A DNA stretch of 64,000 nt from an uncultured Flavobacterium sp. (GTDB taxonomy: Bacteria; Bacteroidota; Bacteroidia; Flavobacteriales; Flavobacteriaceae), in NCBI RefSeq assembly GCF_943913405.1, contig NZ_CALTYA010000012.1:1-64000 (forward strand). The letters run 5' to 3'. Both the position numbers and the translations under genes were made by a program. This document shows positions 44,459 through 51,807 of this stretch, piece after piece (the stretch's first letter is position 1; the number at the start of each line of letters is the position of its first letter). The notes under the pieces are model-generated. The model had not been told where the DNA came from, did not search any database, and was given only the letters and a program-made list of their open reading frames with translations.

Positions 44459-45073
44459 TTATAGTGACGAATTTTCAGATAAATGTTTTCCAATCATTGT
44501 AAAAGCAAAGTCAGCTCCAGCAATAATCTCTTCTTCTATATTGTTTTGTGCTTCAAATTCAGTAAAATAAGCAAGGAATTTTTTCCAATAGCTTCCTGTC
44601 TTATTTCCATATCCTGAAAAATAAGAAATCCCGTTTTCTTCATCAAGCCCAAGGTTTTCTTGAATGTTTTTTAAGATAAATCTGCCTCCAAGAGTGGAAC
44701 CTTCTAAAACATAAAGCATCCCCAAAGCAAACGGAACGCTGTATTTTTGATCAGAATGTTTCAAAAAAGCATGCCCTTTTTTCTTTTCTTCTCCGATGTA
44801 TTTCAAATCTTTTAAGATCAGATCGGCCTTTTTTCTTTCTGAAATATCTAAAATTACATTTTCAACCAGCGGATAAATATATTTTTCATAATCGCTGACA
44901 ACATCGTGCATTAAACTCAAATAAAGCGAATAGGCATGAAGCGAAATATTTGGATTTACAAGCAATTTAGAAATCGGAATTGCTTCAAGATTTTTATGTG
45001 ATTCGGAAGTTTTACTGCGAAGATTATCTAGAAAAGTAATAGAATCTGTTTGAATTAGATTTTCAGCACTCAT
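44459..45073 (-). CDS. Biliverdin-producing heme oxygenase
   Basis: 204 residues, bacterial heme oxygenase (BphO/HemO-like). His26 in TSESHKNLE is the likely proximal heme ligand, and EGSTLGGRF (124-132) is the flexible distal-helix segment. It opens heme to biliverdin, CO and iron, and so makes the chromophore of the phytochrome encoded 3 nt downstream. The gap to the upstream receiver gene is 6 nt, so the three form one operon. The C-terminal FAFTMIGKHL is typical. Confidence 0.92.
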   Translation of the reverse strand: MSAENLIQTDSITFLDNLRSKTSESHKNLEAIPISKLLVNPNISLHAYSLYLSLMHDVVSDYEKYIYPLVENVILDISERKKADLILKDLKYIGEEKKKGHAFLKHSDQKYSVPFALGMLYVLEGSTLGGRFILKNIQENLGLDEENGISYFSGYGNKTGSYWKKFLAYFTEFEAQNNIEEEIIAGADFAFTMIGKHLSENSSL

Positions 45074-45079
45074 ATTTTT

Positions 45080-45517
45080 TTAATTATTTAAATAAACGAA
45101 ATTATCTTTATTGGGCGTAAAAGAGTTCCAATTAATATTAATAGAATGCTCAATTGATTTTTTTAAAGATACAAAATCATTTGGTTTTGTAATATAAAAA
45201 TTGGCACCCAAATTTAAGCTTCTGTCGATAATTTTATCATCATTAGACGTGGAAAGGATAATAACAGGAAGACTTTTCGGACAGTTGGATTTTCTAATTT
45301 CTGCCAAAACATCAAGACCATTAATTCCTGGCATATTTAAGTCTAAAAAAATAATACTCGGAGAAGGTGGCGGATTGTTAAGTGCTTCTAAAAGTTTTTT
45401 TCCGTTGTTTTGCGTAACTAATTCTACATTATCTTCCATCGAATCTACGACTTCTGTAAAAAAATCTAGATCGTCTAAATCGTCATCGGTATAAAATATT
45501 GTAAATTCCTTTTTCAT
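45080..45517 (-). CDS. Single-domain response regulator of the phytochrome operon
   Basis: 145 residues, one receiver domain and no output domain, like cyanobacterial Rcp1. The acidic pocket is DDD at 11-13, the phospho-acceptor is Asp59 (FLDLNMPG), with Thr90 and Lys111 (YITKP) as switch residues. It is the first gene of the operon, followed by heme oxygenase and phytochrome. How the signal goes on is not visible: no output protein is nearby. A TATATTTG box is 25 nt upstream. Confidence 0.93.
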   Translation of the reverse strand: MKKEFTIFYTDDDLDDLDFFTEVVDSMEDNVELVTQNNGKKLLEALNNPPPSPSIIFLDLNMPGINGLDVLAEIRKSNCPKSLPVIILSTSNDDKIIDRSLNLGANFYITKPNDFVSLKKSIEHSININWNSFTPNKDNFVYLNN

Positions 45518-45542
45518 AAATTTCTCTTTCTAGCAGCTATTA

Positions 45543-45550
45543 CAAATATA
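45543..45550 (-). promoter_or_regulatory. Phytochrome operon -7 box TATATTTG
   Basis: Exact TAnnTTTG on the minus strand, 25 nt before the receiver-gene start and just downstream of the preceding gene's terminator hairpin. Confidence 0.5.
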
Positions 45551-45568
45551 TGCAATGCGATTGAAAAT

Positions 45569-45602
45569 AAAAAAGCCCTTTTGGTTTCACAAAAAGGCTT
45601 TC
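45569..45602 (-). terminator. Terminator after the SRPBCC gene
   Basis: AAAGCCCTTTT and AAAAAGGCTTT (one mismatch) around GGTTTCAC, with A-run on the left as T-run for the minus strand. Confidence 0.75.
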
Positions 45603-45621
45603 AGTTGATAACTTTTATCTT

Positions 45622-46014
45622 TTATAGCTTGTGCATGTTGTTTGCCAAAGTCTCAATGAATTTGCTGATTGGTCCCTTCACCATCATTGCCATCATTGCA
45701 TTGAATTCTCCTTCAAAATGCAGTTGAACATCGCTTGCATTATCAGAAGCCGGAGTGATATTTCCTGTCAAAGTAAATGGAAGCTTGTCGCTCGCGGCGC
45801 CCAAAACCACTTTCGTCGGAGCCGTTTTTTCTTTCATCTTCAACTTGATTTCCGGCATTCCTTTCAATCCGAAGATAAAGGCATCTTCGCCAGTAACTTC
45901 AAATTTTGCAATGTTTTCAGGCATCAATTTTTCAAAATTCTTTACGTCTGTCAATTGGTCAAATAAATATTGAGCCGATTTTTGAACGCTAACTTTTGGA
46001 CTATCTAAATTCAT
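45622..46014 (-). CDS. SRPBCC (START-like) family protein
   Basis: 130 residues with the START/Bet v 1 pattern: an N-terminal strand and two helices (VSVQKSAQYLFDQLTDVKNFEKLMPENI), then antiparallel strands and a long C-terminal helix (GPISKFIETLANNMHKL). The family binds lipids or other hydrophobic ligands, for example ubiquinone in Coq10-like members. Nothing identifies a ligand here. It lies 26 nt downstream of pyrE on the same strand and may be co-transcribed. Confidence 0.75.
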   Translation of the reverse strand: MNLDSPKVSVQKSAQYLFDQLTDVKNFEKLMPENIAKFEVTGEDAFIFGLKGMPEIKLKMKEKTAPTKVVLGAASDKLPFTLTGNITPASDNASDVQLHFEGEFNAMMAMMVKGPISKFIETLANNMHKL

Positions 46015-46040
46015 TCGATTTCTTTTAGCAATTTATATTT

Positions 46041-46691
46041 TTAAACGTTTTCCACATTCCAAGTTGATGGGCTTTTACTCCAAACTTTCAATGTTTCCTG
46101 CTCTTCTTCGGTGATATATTTTTTGGCTACGGCCAAATCTAATAAGTTTTCATAATTGCTCAAAGTCAGTAAATCAACATTCGCTTTTTTGAAATTTTCT
46201 GTAGCAATATCAAAGCCGTAAGTAAAAATAGCAACCATTCCTTTTACGTTTGCTCCAGCTTCTTTTAAAGCTTCAACGGCCATCAAACTGCTGTTTCCGG
46301 TACTTATTAAATCTTCAACCACAACCACATTTTGACCTTTTTGCAAGAAACCTTCAATCTGGTTTTGTCTTCCGTGTTTCTTCGCTTCCGGACGAACATA
46401 TACGAATGGAAGTCCCATATATTCAGCAACTAGCATCCCAATTCCGATAGCGCCAGTGGCAACTCCTGCAATCACATCAGGCTTTCCGAATTGTTTTTCT
46501 AAGTTTTTAGAAAATTCTTCTCTGATGTAATTTCTGATCGGTGGAAATGAGAGCGTTATACGATTATCGCAATAAATAGGCGATTTCCATCCAGAAGCCC
46601 ATGTAAAAGGATTTTTTGGATTCAATTTAATTGCATTTATTTGTAAAAGCAATTCGGCAGTTTTCTGTGCGGTGTCTTTATTAAAAATCAT
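46041..46691 (-). CDS. pyrE: Orotate phosphoribosyltransferase
   Basis: 216 residues from the ATG at 46691. A longer open frame to 46754 adds 21 residues translated from inside the NUDIX gene and was rejected, because the promoter box lies there. PyrE makes OMP from orotate and PRPP in pyrimidine synthesis. NPFTWASGWKSPIYCDNR is the N-terminal signature, VAGVATGAIGIG a phosphate loop, and VVVEDLISTGNS the PRPP motif. It is head-to-head with the NUDIX gene, 7 nt between the start codons. Confidence 0.94.
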   Translation of the reverse strand: MIFNKDTAQKTAELLLQINAIKLNPKNPFTWASGWKSPIYCDNRITLSFPPIRNYIREEFSKNLEKQFGKPDVIAGVATGAIGIGMLVAEYMGLPFVYVRPEAKKHGRQNQIEGFLQKGQNVVVVEDLISTGNSSLMAVEALKEAGANVKGMVAIFTYGFDIATENFKKANVDLLTLSNYENLLDLAVAKKYITEEEQETLKVWSKSPSTWNVENV

Positions 46692-46695
46692 ATTA

Positions 46696-46703
46696 CAAAT
46701 GTA
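46696..46703 (-). promoter_or_regulatory. pyrE -7 box TACATTTG, overlapping the opposite start codon
   Basis: Exact TAnnTTTG on the minus strand. It overlaps the ATG of the NUDIX gene (46699-46701) and lies 4 nt upstream of the pyrE ATG, so pyrE transcription would begin at or next to its start codon. Confidence 0.5.
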
Positions 46704-47301
46704 TAAAGTTTTTGTCAACGATAAACCACTTTTTTTGACTAATGAAATAGTCAAGGAAACCGATTTTCAACTTTTTCTACTGGAAAGCGTTGATATCCAT
46801 CAGCTTATCGTAAAAATGTTCCAAAATAAAATTCAAAAAGCTTATCTGTATCATCCTGACGAAAAGGAGATTATGAAAATGCTGAAAGAAAAAATTCCTG
46901 TAAATAAAGCCGGTGGAGGCCTAGTTTATAATAAAAAAAGAGAAGTTCTTTTCATCTTCAGAAACGGAAAATGGGATCTTCCAAAAGGAGGAATCGAGAA
47001 AGGTGAAGAGATTGAAGAGACGGCAATTCGCGAAGTTGAAGAAGAAACTGGCGTAACCGGACTAAAAATTACCAAGAAACTTCAGAAAACTTATCACGTT
47101 TTTATAAGAAATGGAAAGTACAAATTGAAAATCGTGCATTGGTTTGAAATGGAAACCGATTTCGAAGGAACTCCATTGCCACAAGAAGACGAAGGAATCG
47201 AAAAAGTGGCGTGGCTGAATCCAGAAGAAATTCAAGAAGCGTTGCAAAACTCTTATGAAAATATCAAATTATTATTTGAAGATGAAAAGCTCCTGAAATA
47301 G
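46699..47301 (+). CDS. NUDIX hydrolase
   Basis: 200 residues from the ATG at 46699, chosen over an upstream start at 46672 that lies inside pyrE. The first ~65 residues are a separate small domain. The NUDIX domain carries the full box: GGIEKGEEIEETAIREVEEETGV, fitting GX5EX7REUXEEXGU, with Glu residues that hold Mg2+. It hydrolyses a nucleoside diphosphate linked to another moiety; the substrate is unknown. The stop codon lies within the terminator hairpin. It shares a 7-nt start-to-start gap with pyrE. Confidence 0.88.
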   Translation: MYKVFVNDKPLFLTNEIVKETDFQLFLLESVDIHQLIVKMFQNKIQKAYLYHPDEKEIMKMLKEKIPVNKAGGGLVYNKKREVLFIFRNGKWDLPKGGIEKGEEIEETAIREVEEETGVTGLKITKKLQKTYHVFIRNGKYKLKIVHWFEMETDFEGTPLPQEDEGIEKVAWLNPEEIQEALQNSYENIKLLFEDEKLLK

Positions 47302-47312
47302 GAGCTTTTTTT
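47287..47312 (+). terminator. NUDIX gene terminator
   Basis: AAGCTCCT and AGGAGCTT around GAAAT, then seven T; the stop codon lies in the hairpin. Confidence 0.8.
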
Positions 47313-47427
47313 ATATTTTTTTGCCATGAATTCACGAATTTATACAAAATGATTCTTGAAAATTCATGAATTTGCGGCTAACATTTCTGCAATTGTAATT
47401 CATAATTTATATTTCGTAATTAAAATT

Positions 47428-47435
47428 TACCTTTG
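47428..47435 (+). promoter_or_regulatory. Helicase gene -7 box TACCTTTG
   Basis: Exact TAnnTTTG ending 4 nt before the ATG at 47440, which makes the frame upstream (from 47356) non-coding. Confidence 0.5.
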
Positions 47436-47439
47436 TACC

Positions 47440-48783
47440 ATGAATAACAATCACCATTCCACAAATCTTTTGCTGAATTTGGGCATCGAACGCCTGAACG
47501 AAATGCAGGAAGCCGCTCAAGAAGCCATTTTAGAAAACAACAATACATTATTGCTTTCTCCGACAGGTTCTGGGAAAACGCTGGCTTTTTTGCTTCCGAT
47601 ATTTGAAATTTTACAGCCAGAAATTCTTTCGGTTCAATGTTTAATTATTGTCCCGTCGAGAGAATTAGGCTTGCAAATTGAGCAGGTTTGGAAAAAAATG
47701 GGAACGGGTTACAAGGCAAATGTTTGCTACGGAGGCCATTCCATTGATACAGAAATCAAGAATTTAAGCAATCCGCCGGCCGTTTTAATCGGAACTCCAG
47801 GAAGATTGGCAGATCATATTGAAAGAGAAACTTTTCGCACTGATAAAATCCAGACTTTGATTTTGGATGAATTTGACAAATCATTGCAATTGGGTTTCCA
47901 CGAAGAAATGTCTTATATTATTTCAAGGCTTCCAAAGTTGAACAAACGTGTTTTGGTTTCGGCGACTTCTGATATTGAAATTCCGAAATATACGCGCGTT
48001 GTCAATCCAGAGATTTTAGATTTTATTCCGAAGAATGAGGAGAAAACCAATCTTTCGATGAAAATGGTGGTTTCTAAAGAAAAGGATAAGATCAATACGC
48101 TTTTCAATTTGATTTGTTCGCTGAAATCGCAATCTGCAATTATTTTTTGCAATCATCGTGATGCGGCAGAAAGGATCAGCGACACTTTAAATGAAAAAGG
48201 AATTTACGCCACATATTATCACGGCGGTATGGACCAAGACGAGCGTGAACGCGCATTAATCCAGTTCAGAAACGGAAGCGTGAGTTATTTGATTACCACA
48301 GATTTGGCCGCGCGTGGTTTGGATATTCCCGAAATGAAGCACGTAATTCATTATCATTTGCCTTCAAAAGAAGACGAATTTACTCATAGAAATGGACGAA
48401 CTGCGAGAATGTTAGCTTCAGGAACGGCTTATATTATTGCTCACGAAAGCGAGAAAAAGTTAGATTATATCGACTACGGAATGCAAGTTTTGAATGTAGA
48501 AAATTCAAATTCATTGCCAAAACCGCCAGAATTCCAAACGATTTATATTTCTGGAGGAAAGAAAAACAAGCTGAATAAAATTGACATCGTCGGCTTCTTT
48601 TCTCAAAAAGGAAAACTTGAAAAAGGTGATTTGGGATTAATCGAAGTAAAGGATTTTATTTCTTTTGCAGCAGTCAAATTCGGAAAAGTAAAAGATCTTC
48701 TCAATAATATTAGAGATGAGAAAATGAAAGGGAAGAAGTTTAAGATTGAAGTGGCAAGAAAAGTGGTGAAGAAAGAAGAATAA
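47440..48783 (+). CDS. DEAD-box RNA helicase with DbpA RNA-binding domain
   Basis: 447 residues from the ATG at 47440; an in-frame Met at 47356 precedes the -7 box and was rejected. The Q-motif region NEMQEAAQEAI, Walker A PTGSGKT (41-47), DEFD box (143-146, a DEAD variant), VSATSD (SAT) and the HRNGRTARM motif VI are present. The last ~75 residues (KKNKLNKIDIVGFF, LGLIEVKDFISFAAV) match the DbpA RNA-binding domain, which in E. coli DbpA targets 23S rRNA hairpin 92. A role in large-subunit assembly is the likely one. A bidirectional terminator follows. Confidence 0.85.
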   Translation: MNNNHHSTNLLLNLGIERLNEMQEAAQEAILENNNTLLLSPTGSGKTLAFLLPIFEILQPEILSVQCLIIVPSRELGLQIEQVWKKMGTGYKANVCYGGHSIDTEIKNLSNPPAVLIGTPGRLADHIERETFRTDKIQTLILDEFDKSLQLGFHEEMSYIISRLPKLNKRVLVSATSDIEIPKYTRVVNPEILDFIPKNEEKTNLSMKMVVSKEKDKINTLFNLICSLKSQSAIIFCNHRDAAERISDTLNEKGIYATYYHGGMDQDERERALIQFRNGSVSYLITTDLAARGLDIPEMKHVIHYHLPSKEDEFTHRNGRTARMLASGTAYIIAHESEKKLDYIDYGMQVLNVENSNSLPKPPEFQTIYISGGKKNKLNKIDIVGFFSQKGKLEKGDLGLIEVKDFISFAAVKFGKVKDLLNNIRDEKMKGKKFKIEVARKVVKKEE

Positions 48784-48795
48784 TTTAGAAGAAAT

Positions 48796-48849
48796 AAAAA
48801 AGAGGCAAGAAAAAAAGACATTTCAATCTTTCTTCTTGCCTCTTTTTTG
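48796..48849 (+). terminator. Helicase / phnA bidirectional terminator
   Basis: AAAAAGAGGCAAGAA and TTCTTGCCTCTTTTTT, long stem, loop about 22 nt, with A-run and T-run. Confidence 0.8.
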
Positions 48850-48869
48850 TATTTTTCTTCTTCGAAAAA

Positions 48870-49436
48870 CTATATTTTCTTCACGTAAGCAGTAATAATC
48901 ACAATCTGCTGGCCGTCCACTTTTCCTTCAATGTAAGTTTCGTTTTCGTGATCTAAACGGATGTTTCTAACGGCAGTTCCTTGTTTTGCGACCATACTTG
49001 AACCTTTTACTTTCAAATCTTTGATTAAAACTACAGAATCTCCGGTTTGCAAAATCACTCCATTGCTGTCTCTGTGAACTAGTTTATTTTCGTCGTCTTC
49101 GCCTTCACCAGTAGCTTTTGCCCATTCCAAATCATCTTCATCAAGATACATTTGTTCTAATAATTCTTGATTGCGCAAACGGCTTAACATTCTCCAAGAA
49201 ACCACTTGAACTGGCAAATGTTCGCTCCACATGCTGTCGTTCAAGCATCTCCAAAGATTGGCATCCATTTTTTCTGGATTTTCAATTTGGTCAATGATCG
49301 TTTCGCTTGCCAAAATACTTTCGTCGATTCCACCTTTTCTGGTTGGAAGGATTTGATATACTTTTAAGTTTTCTGTGGCACCTGAAAGTTCGCATTTTCC
49401 GCCACTTCTTTTGATTAATTCTCTTTCTATACTCAT
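48870..49436 (-). CDS. PhnA/YjdM-like protein
   Basis: 188 residues. The C-terminal ~70 residues are the PhnA domain, DSVVLIKDLKVKGSSMVAKQGTAVRNIRLDHE. The N-terminus shows a CELSGA segment and the KVYQILP strand of the family's longer members. PhnA was once linked to phosphonoacetate hydrolysis, but the YjdM family has no firm activity. No phosphonate genes are nearby. It is convergent with the helicase and alone in its transcription unit. Confidence 0.85.
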   Translation of the reverse strand: MSIERELIKRSGGKCELSGATENLKVYQILPTRKGGIDESILASETIIDQIENPEKMDANLWRCLNDSMWSEHLPVQVVSWRMLSRLRNQELLEQMYLDEDDLEWAKATGEGEDDENKLVHRDSNGVILQTGDSVVLIKDLKVKGSSMVAKQGTAVRNIRLDHENETYIEGKVDGQQIVIITAYVKKI

Positions 49437-49493
49437 TTTATAGGTTGTTAATTTTTGGCGAATGTACTGTTTCTAAGCGCTTATTGCAAATTA

Positions 49494-49952
49494 TTATTTT
49501 ACTCGAACTGAATCAGGCACAAGCAATTCATATTCACCACCATTTCTAATCACGTCGCGAACGATGCTCGAACTGATATACGAAGTATTGGCGGCAGTCA
49601 AAAGAAAAACTGTTTCAATCTTCGAAAGTTTTCTATTCGTATGAGCAATTGCTTTTTCAAATTCAAAATCTGCCGGATTTCTCAAGCCTCGAAGTATGAA
49701 TTTTGCCTTTACTCTTTTACAGAAATCAATCGTCAAACCTTCATAAGTCACAACCGAAACCGAAGGGTCATTTTCAAAACATTCTTCGATAAATCGCTTT
49801 CTTTCGTCTAAAGAAAACATGTATTTTTTCTCGGCATTGACGCCAATCGCTACAATAATTTTGTCAAAAAGCGGAATACTTCGTTTGATTATGTCATAAT
49901 GTCCTAAAGTAATTGGGTCGAATGAACCTGGGAATACTGCTATTTTTTCCAT
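49494..49952 (-). CDS. coaD: Phosphopantetheine adenylyltransferase
   Basis: 152 residues, full length for CoaD, the fourth step of coenzyme A synthesis (4'-phosphopantetheine plus ATP to dephospho-CoA). The nucleotidyltransferase motif GSFDPITLGHYDII carries the T/HxGH site, LRGLRNPADFEFE and YISSSIVRDV the C-terminal signature. It is downstream of ddl on the same strand; a word-built inverted repeat (49962-50029) separates them and could end or modulate ddl transcripts. Confidence 0.95.
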   Translation of the reverse strand: MEKIAVFPGSFDPITLGHYDIIKRSIPLFDKIIVAIGVNAEKKYMFSLDERKRFIEECFENDPSVSVVTYEGLTIDFCKRVKAKFILRGLRNPADFEFEKAIAHTNRKLSKIETVFLLTAANTSYISSSIVRDVIRNGGEYELLVPDSVRVK

Positions 49953-49961
49953 AAGTATTTA

Positions 49962-50029
49962 GTTGATAATTGATAATTTTTAGTTGATAGTTACTTTGGA
50001 AAGCCGATAAAATTATCAACTATCAATTG
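49962..50029. repeat. Word-built long inverted repeat between ddl and coaD
   Basis: The arms at about 49962-49981 and 50010-50029 pair over ~19 positions with two mismatches and are built from repeats of the words TTGATAA and AACTATCAA. The loop is ~28 nt and there is no T-run, so it is not a standard terminator. CAACTAT also continues to 50043. Confidence 0.65.
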
Positions 50030-50040
50030 AAAACTCTCAA

Positions 50041-51027
50041 CTATTTCTTCCACAAACTTTTTCTCTTCAAAGCCAATTCAATTTCATTATCCAACAAATC
50101 AGAGAAATTTAATTTAGCATAAGTTGCCTGTTGCGGGAAGATACTTTGCGGTGACAATCCCGGATTAGTGTTGATTTCAATAAAGTGCGGAACTCCGTCC
50201 ATGATGATGAATTCGCTTCTTGAAAAACCTGACATTCCTAAAGCTTCGTAGACTTTTTTCGCCATTTCGATTACTTCCTGCTCGGTTTCTTTTGATAATC
50301 TTGCGGGCGTAATTTCTTCTGATTTTCCTAAATATTTGGCTTCGTAATCGAAAAAGTCGTTTTCAGACACAATTTCGGTCAAGCCCAAAACTTTTGTTTC
50401 TCCTTTATAATTCAAAACTCCGACAGAAACTTCGATGCCTTTCAAGAAAGATTCGATTAAAATATCATTGTCTTCCGCGAAAGCGAAATCTAAAGCTTTG
50501 TCAAAATCAGCTAAGTCATTTACTTTTGAAACTCCTAAACTGCTTCCGGATTGGTTTGGTTTTACGAAGAAAGGCAATCCTAATTGTGCTTTAATTTCTT
50601 CGCCAGAAATTGCATCTCCTTTTGATAAATAAATAGAATCTGCCTTAGGGATATTGAATTTTGAAAGTACGGATAACGTATCTCTTTTATTGAAAGTCAA
50701 AGCCGATTGATAGAAATTACAGCCTGTGTAAGGAATCTCCAAAAGTTCCCAATACGCCTGCAAATGCCCGTCTTCACCTGGAGTTCCGTGGATGGTGTTT
50801 ATGATGGTGTCGAATTTTATTTTTTCTCCATTTTGGGTAAAAGTAAAATCTGATTTGTCTATCAAGAATTTCTCTCCGTCGACAATTGCATGCCATCCAT
50901 CCAATAAAATGTGGATTTCGAACGTTTTGTATTTGTTTTTGTCGAGGTTGTTTAAGATTAATTGACCACTTCGAAGTGAGATTACTGACTCGTCAGAATA
51001 TCCACCCATTACAACGGCTATGTTCAT
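50041..51027 (-). CDS. ddl: D-alanine--D-alanine ligase
   Basis: 328 residues from the ATG at 51027. A longer frame to 51060 adds MNHKPKTLYPK, which is merely a repeated intergenic word read as protein. Ddl joins two D-Ala with ATP for peptidoglycan. The N-terminus IAVVMGGYSDESVISLRSG, FVKPNQSGSSLGVSK (ATP-grasp lysine loop), EINTNPGLSPQS (Mg2+ and substrate) and GFSRSEFI are all in place. Divergent from the PASTA gene; together they form a cell-wall-related cluster. Confidence 0.95.
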   Translation of the reverse strand: MNIAVVMGGYSDESVISLRSGQLILNNLDKNKYKTFEIHILLDGWHAIVDGEKFLIDKSDFTFTQNGEKIKFDTIINTIHGTPGEDGHLQAYWELLEIPYTGCNFYQSALTFNKRDTLSVLSKFNIPKADSIYLSKGDAISGEEIKAQLGLPFFVKPNQSGSSLGVSKVNDLADFDKALDFAFAEDNDILIESFLKGIEVSVGVLNYKGETKVLGLTEIVSENDFFDYEAKYLGKSEEITPARLSKETEQEVIEMAKKVYEALGMSGFSRSEFIIMDGVPHFIEINTNPGLSPQSIFPQQATYAKLNFSDLLDNEIELALKRKSLWKK

Positions 51028-51060
51028 TTTTGGGTATAGGGTTTTAGGTTTATGGTTCAA
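51028..51060 (-). repeat. Short-word repeat upstream of ddl (AAACCTAAAACCC)
   Basis: On the minus strand the words AAACCTAAAACCC and TACCCAAAA lie directly before the ddl ATG and resemble the words at 3820-3897. Confidence 0.4.
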
Positions 51061-51139
51061 GGTTGCGCTGTATTTTGAATTAAATCACAGACAATAAACA
51101 ACCGTTAAGCGAAAACAAAAATATCACTATTTATTGAAA

Positions 51140-51169
51140 TTGAAAACCTTTACTATTTTTATATCTTTG
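51140..51169 (+). promoter_or_regulatory. Promoter TTG-N19-TATCTTTG for the PASTA-rluD operon
   Basis: TTG at 51140-51142 and TATCTTTG at 51162-51169, exactly 19 nt apart, 17 nt before the ATG. The best promoter in the window. Confidence 0.75.
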
Positions 51170-51186
51170 CACCAAATACAAATTTT

Positions 51187-51807
51187 ATGACTTTAAAAGA
51201 ATATCTAACGAGCAAGACGTTTTTTAAGCAATTATTGATAGCCTTGGTAATTGTAATCGTACTGGTTTTTTTACTACTTCAATACTTGAGCTTTGCAACT
51301 GATCACGGTAATGAAATTACGGTTCCAGACTTAAGAAAACTGACGGAAGAACAGGCAGGAGAGAAGCTTGACGAACTTGATTTAGAGTATGTTTTGTTAG
51401 ATACTATTGATTATAACAAAGATTTTCCAAAATATTCTGTCGTACAGCAAGATCCTTTGCCAGGTGCGAAGGTGAAAGAGGGCAGAAAGATATATATTAA
51501 AGTAAACTCAGCTGGATTTGGTTCGGTTACCATTCCAGATTTAATTGAAAAAACGTTGCGCCAAGCTGAGCCTACGCTTAAAGCGATTGGTTTAGAAATC
51601 GGTAAAAAAACATACAAGCCTTATTTAGGAAAAGATATGGTTCTTGAAATGTATTCGAATGGAAAAAAATTAAAACCAGGTGACAAAGTGAAGAAATCTT
51701 CAGTGATTGATTTGGTTTTGGGCGATGGAAAAGTAGGATTTGAGGAAGAAGTCGATTCTACAACGAATGAAAGTGGTACAGAAACTGAAACAGAAAAAGC
51801 AGAATGA
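51187..51807 (+). CDS. PASTA-domain membrane protein
   Basis: 206 residues: a short cytoplasmic tail, one membrane helix (about 15-37) and two PASTA domains (about 43-108 and 112-180) in the periplasm. The acidic C-terminus ends ETETEKAE. PASTA domains bind peptidoglycan or muropeptides in Ser/Thr kinases and penicillin-binding proteins. Here there is no kinase domain, so it may be a sensor or scaffold for wall growth. It overlaps the rluD-type gene by 4 bases (ATGA), so both are translated from one message, a common Bacteroidota pairing. Confidence 0.88.
   Translation: MTLKEYLTSKTFFKQLLIALVIVIVLVFLLLQYLSFATDHGNEITVPDLRKLTEEQAGEKLDELDLEYVLLDTIDYNKDFPKYSVVQQDPLPGAKVKEGRKIYIKVNSAGFGSVTIPDLIEKTLRQAEPTLKAIGLEIGKKTYKPYLGKDMVLEMYSNGKKLKPGDKVKKSSVIDLVLGDGKVGFEEEVDSTTNESGTETETEKAE

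Noticed and set aside
46692..46754. Longer pyrE start
   Set aside because: The extension would be translated from inside the NUDIX gene and across the -7 box; the ATG at 46691 fits the family N-terminus.
51028..51060. Longer ddl start
   Set aside because: The 11 extra residues are intergenic repeat words; ATG at 51027 fits the family.
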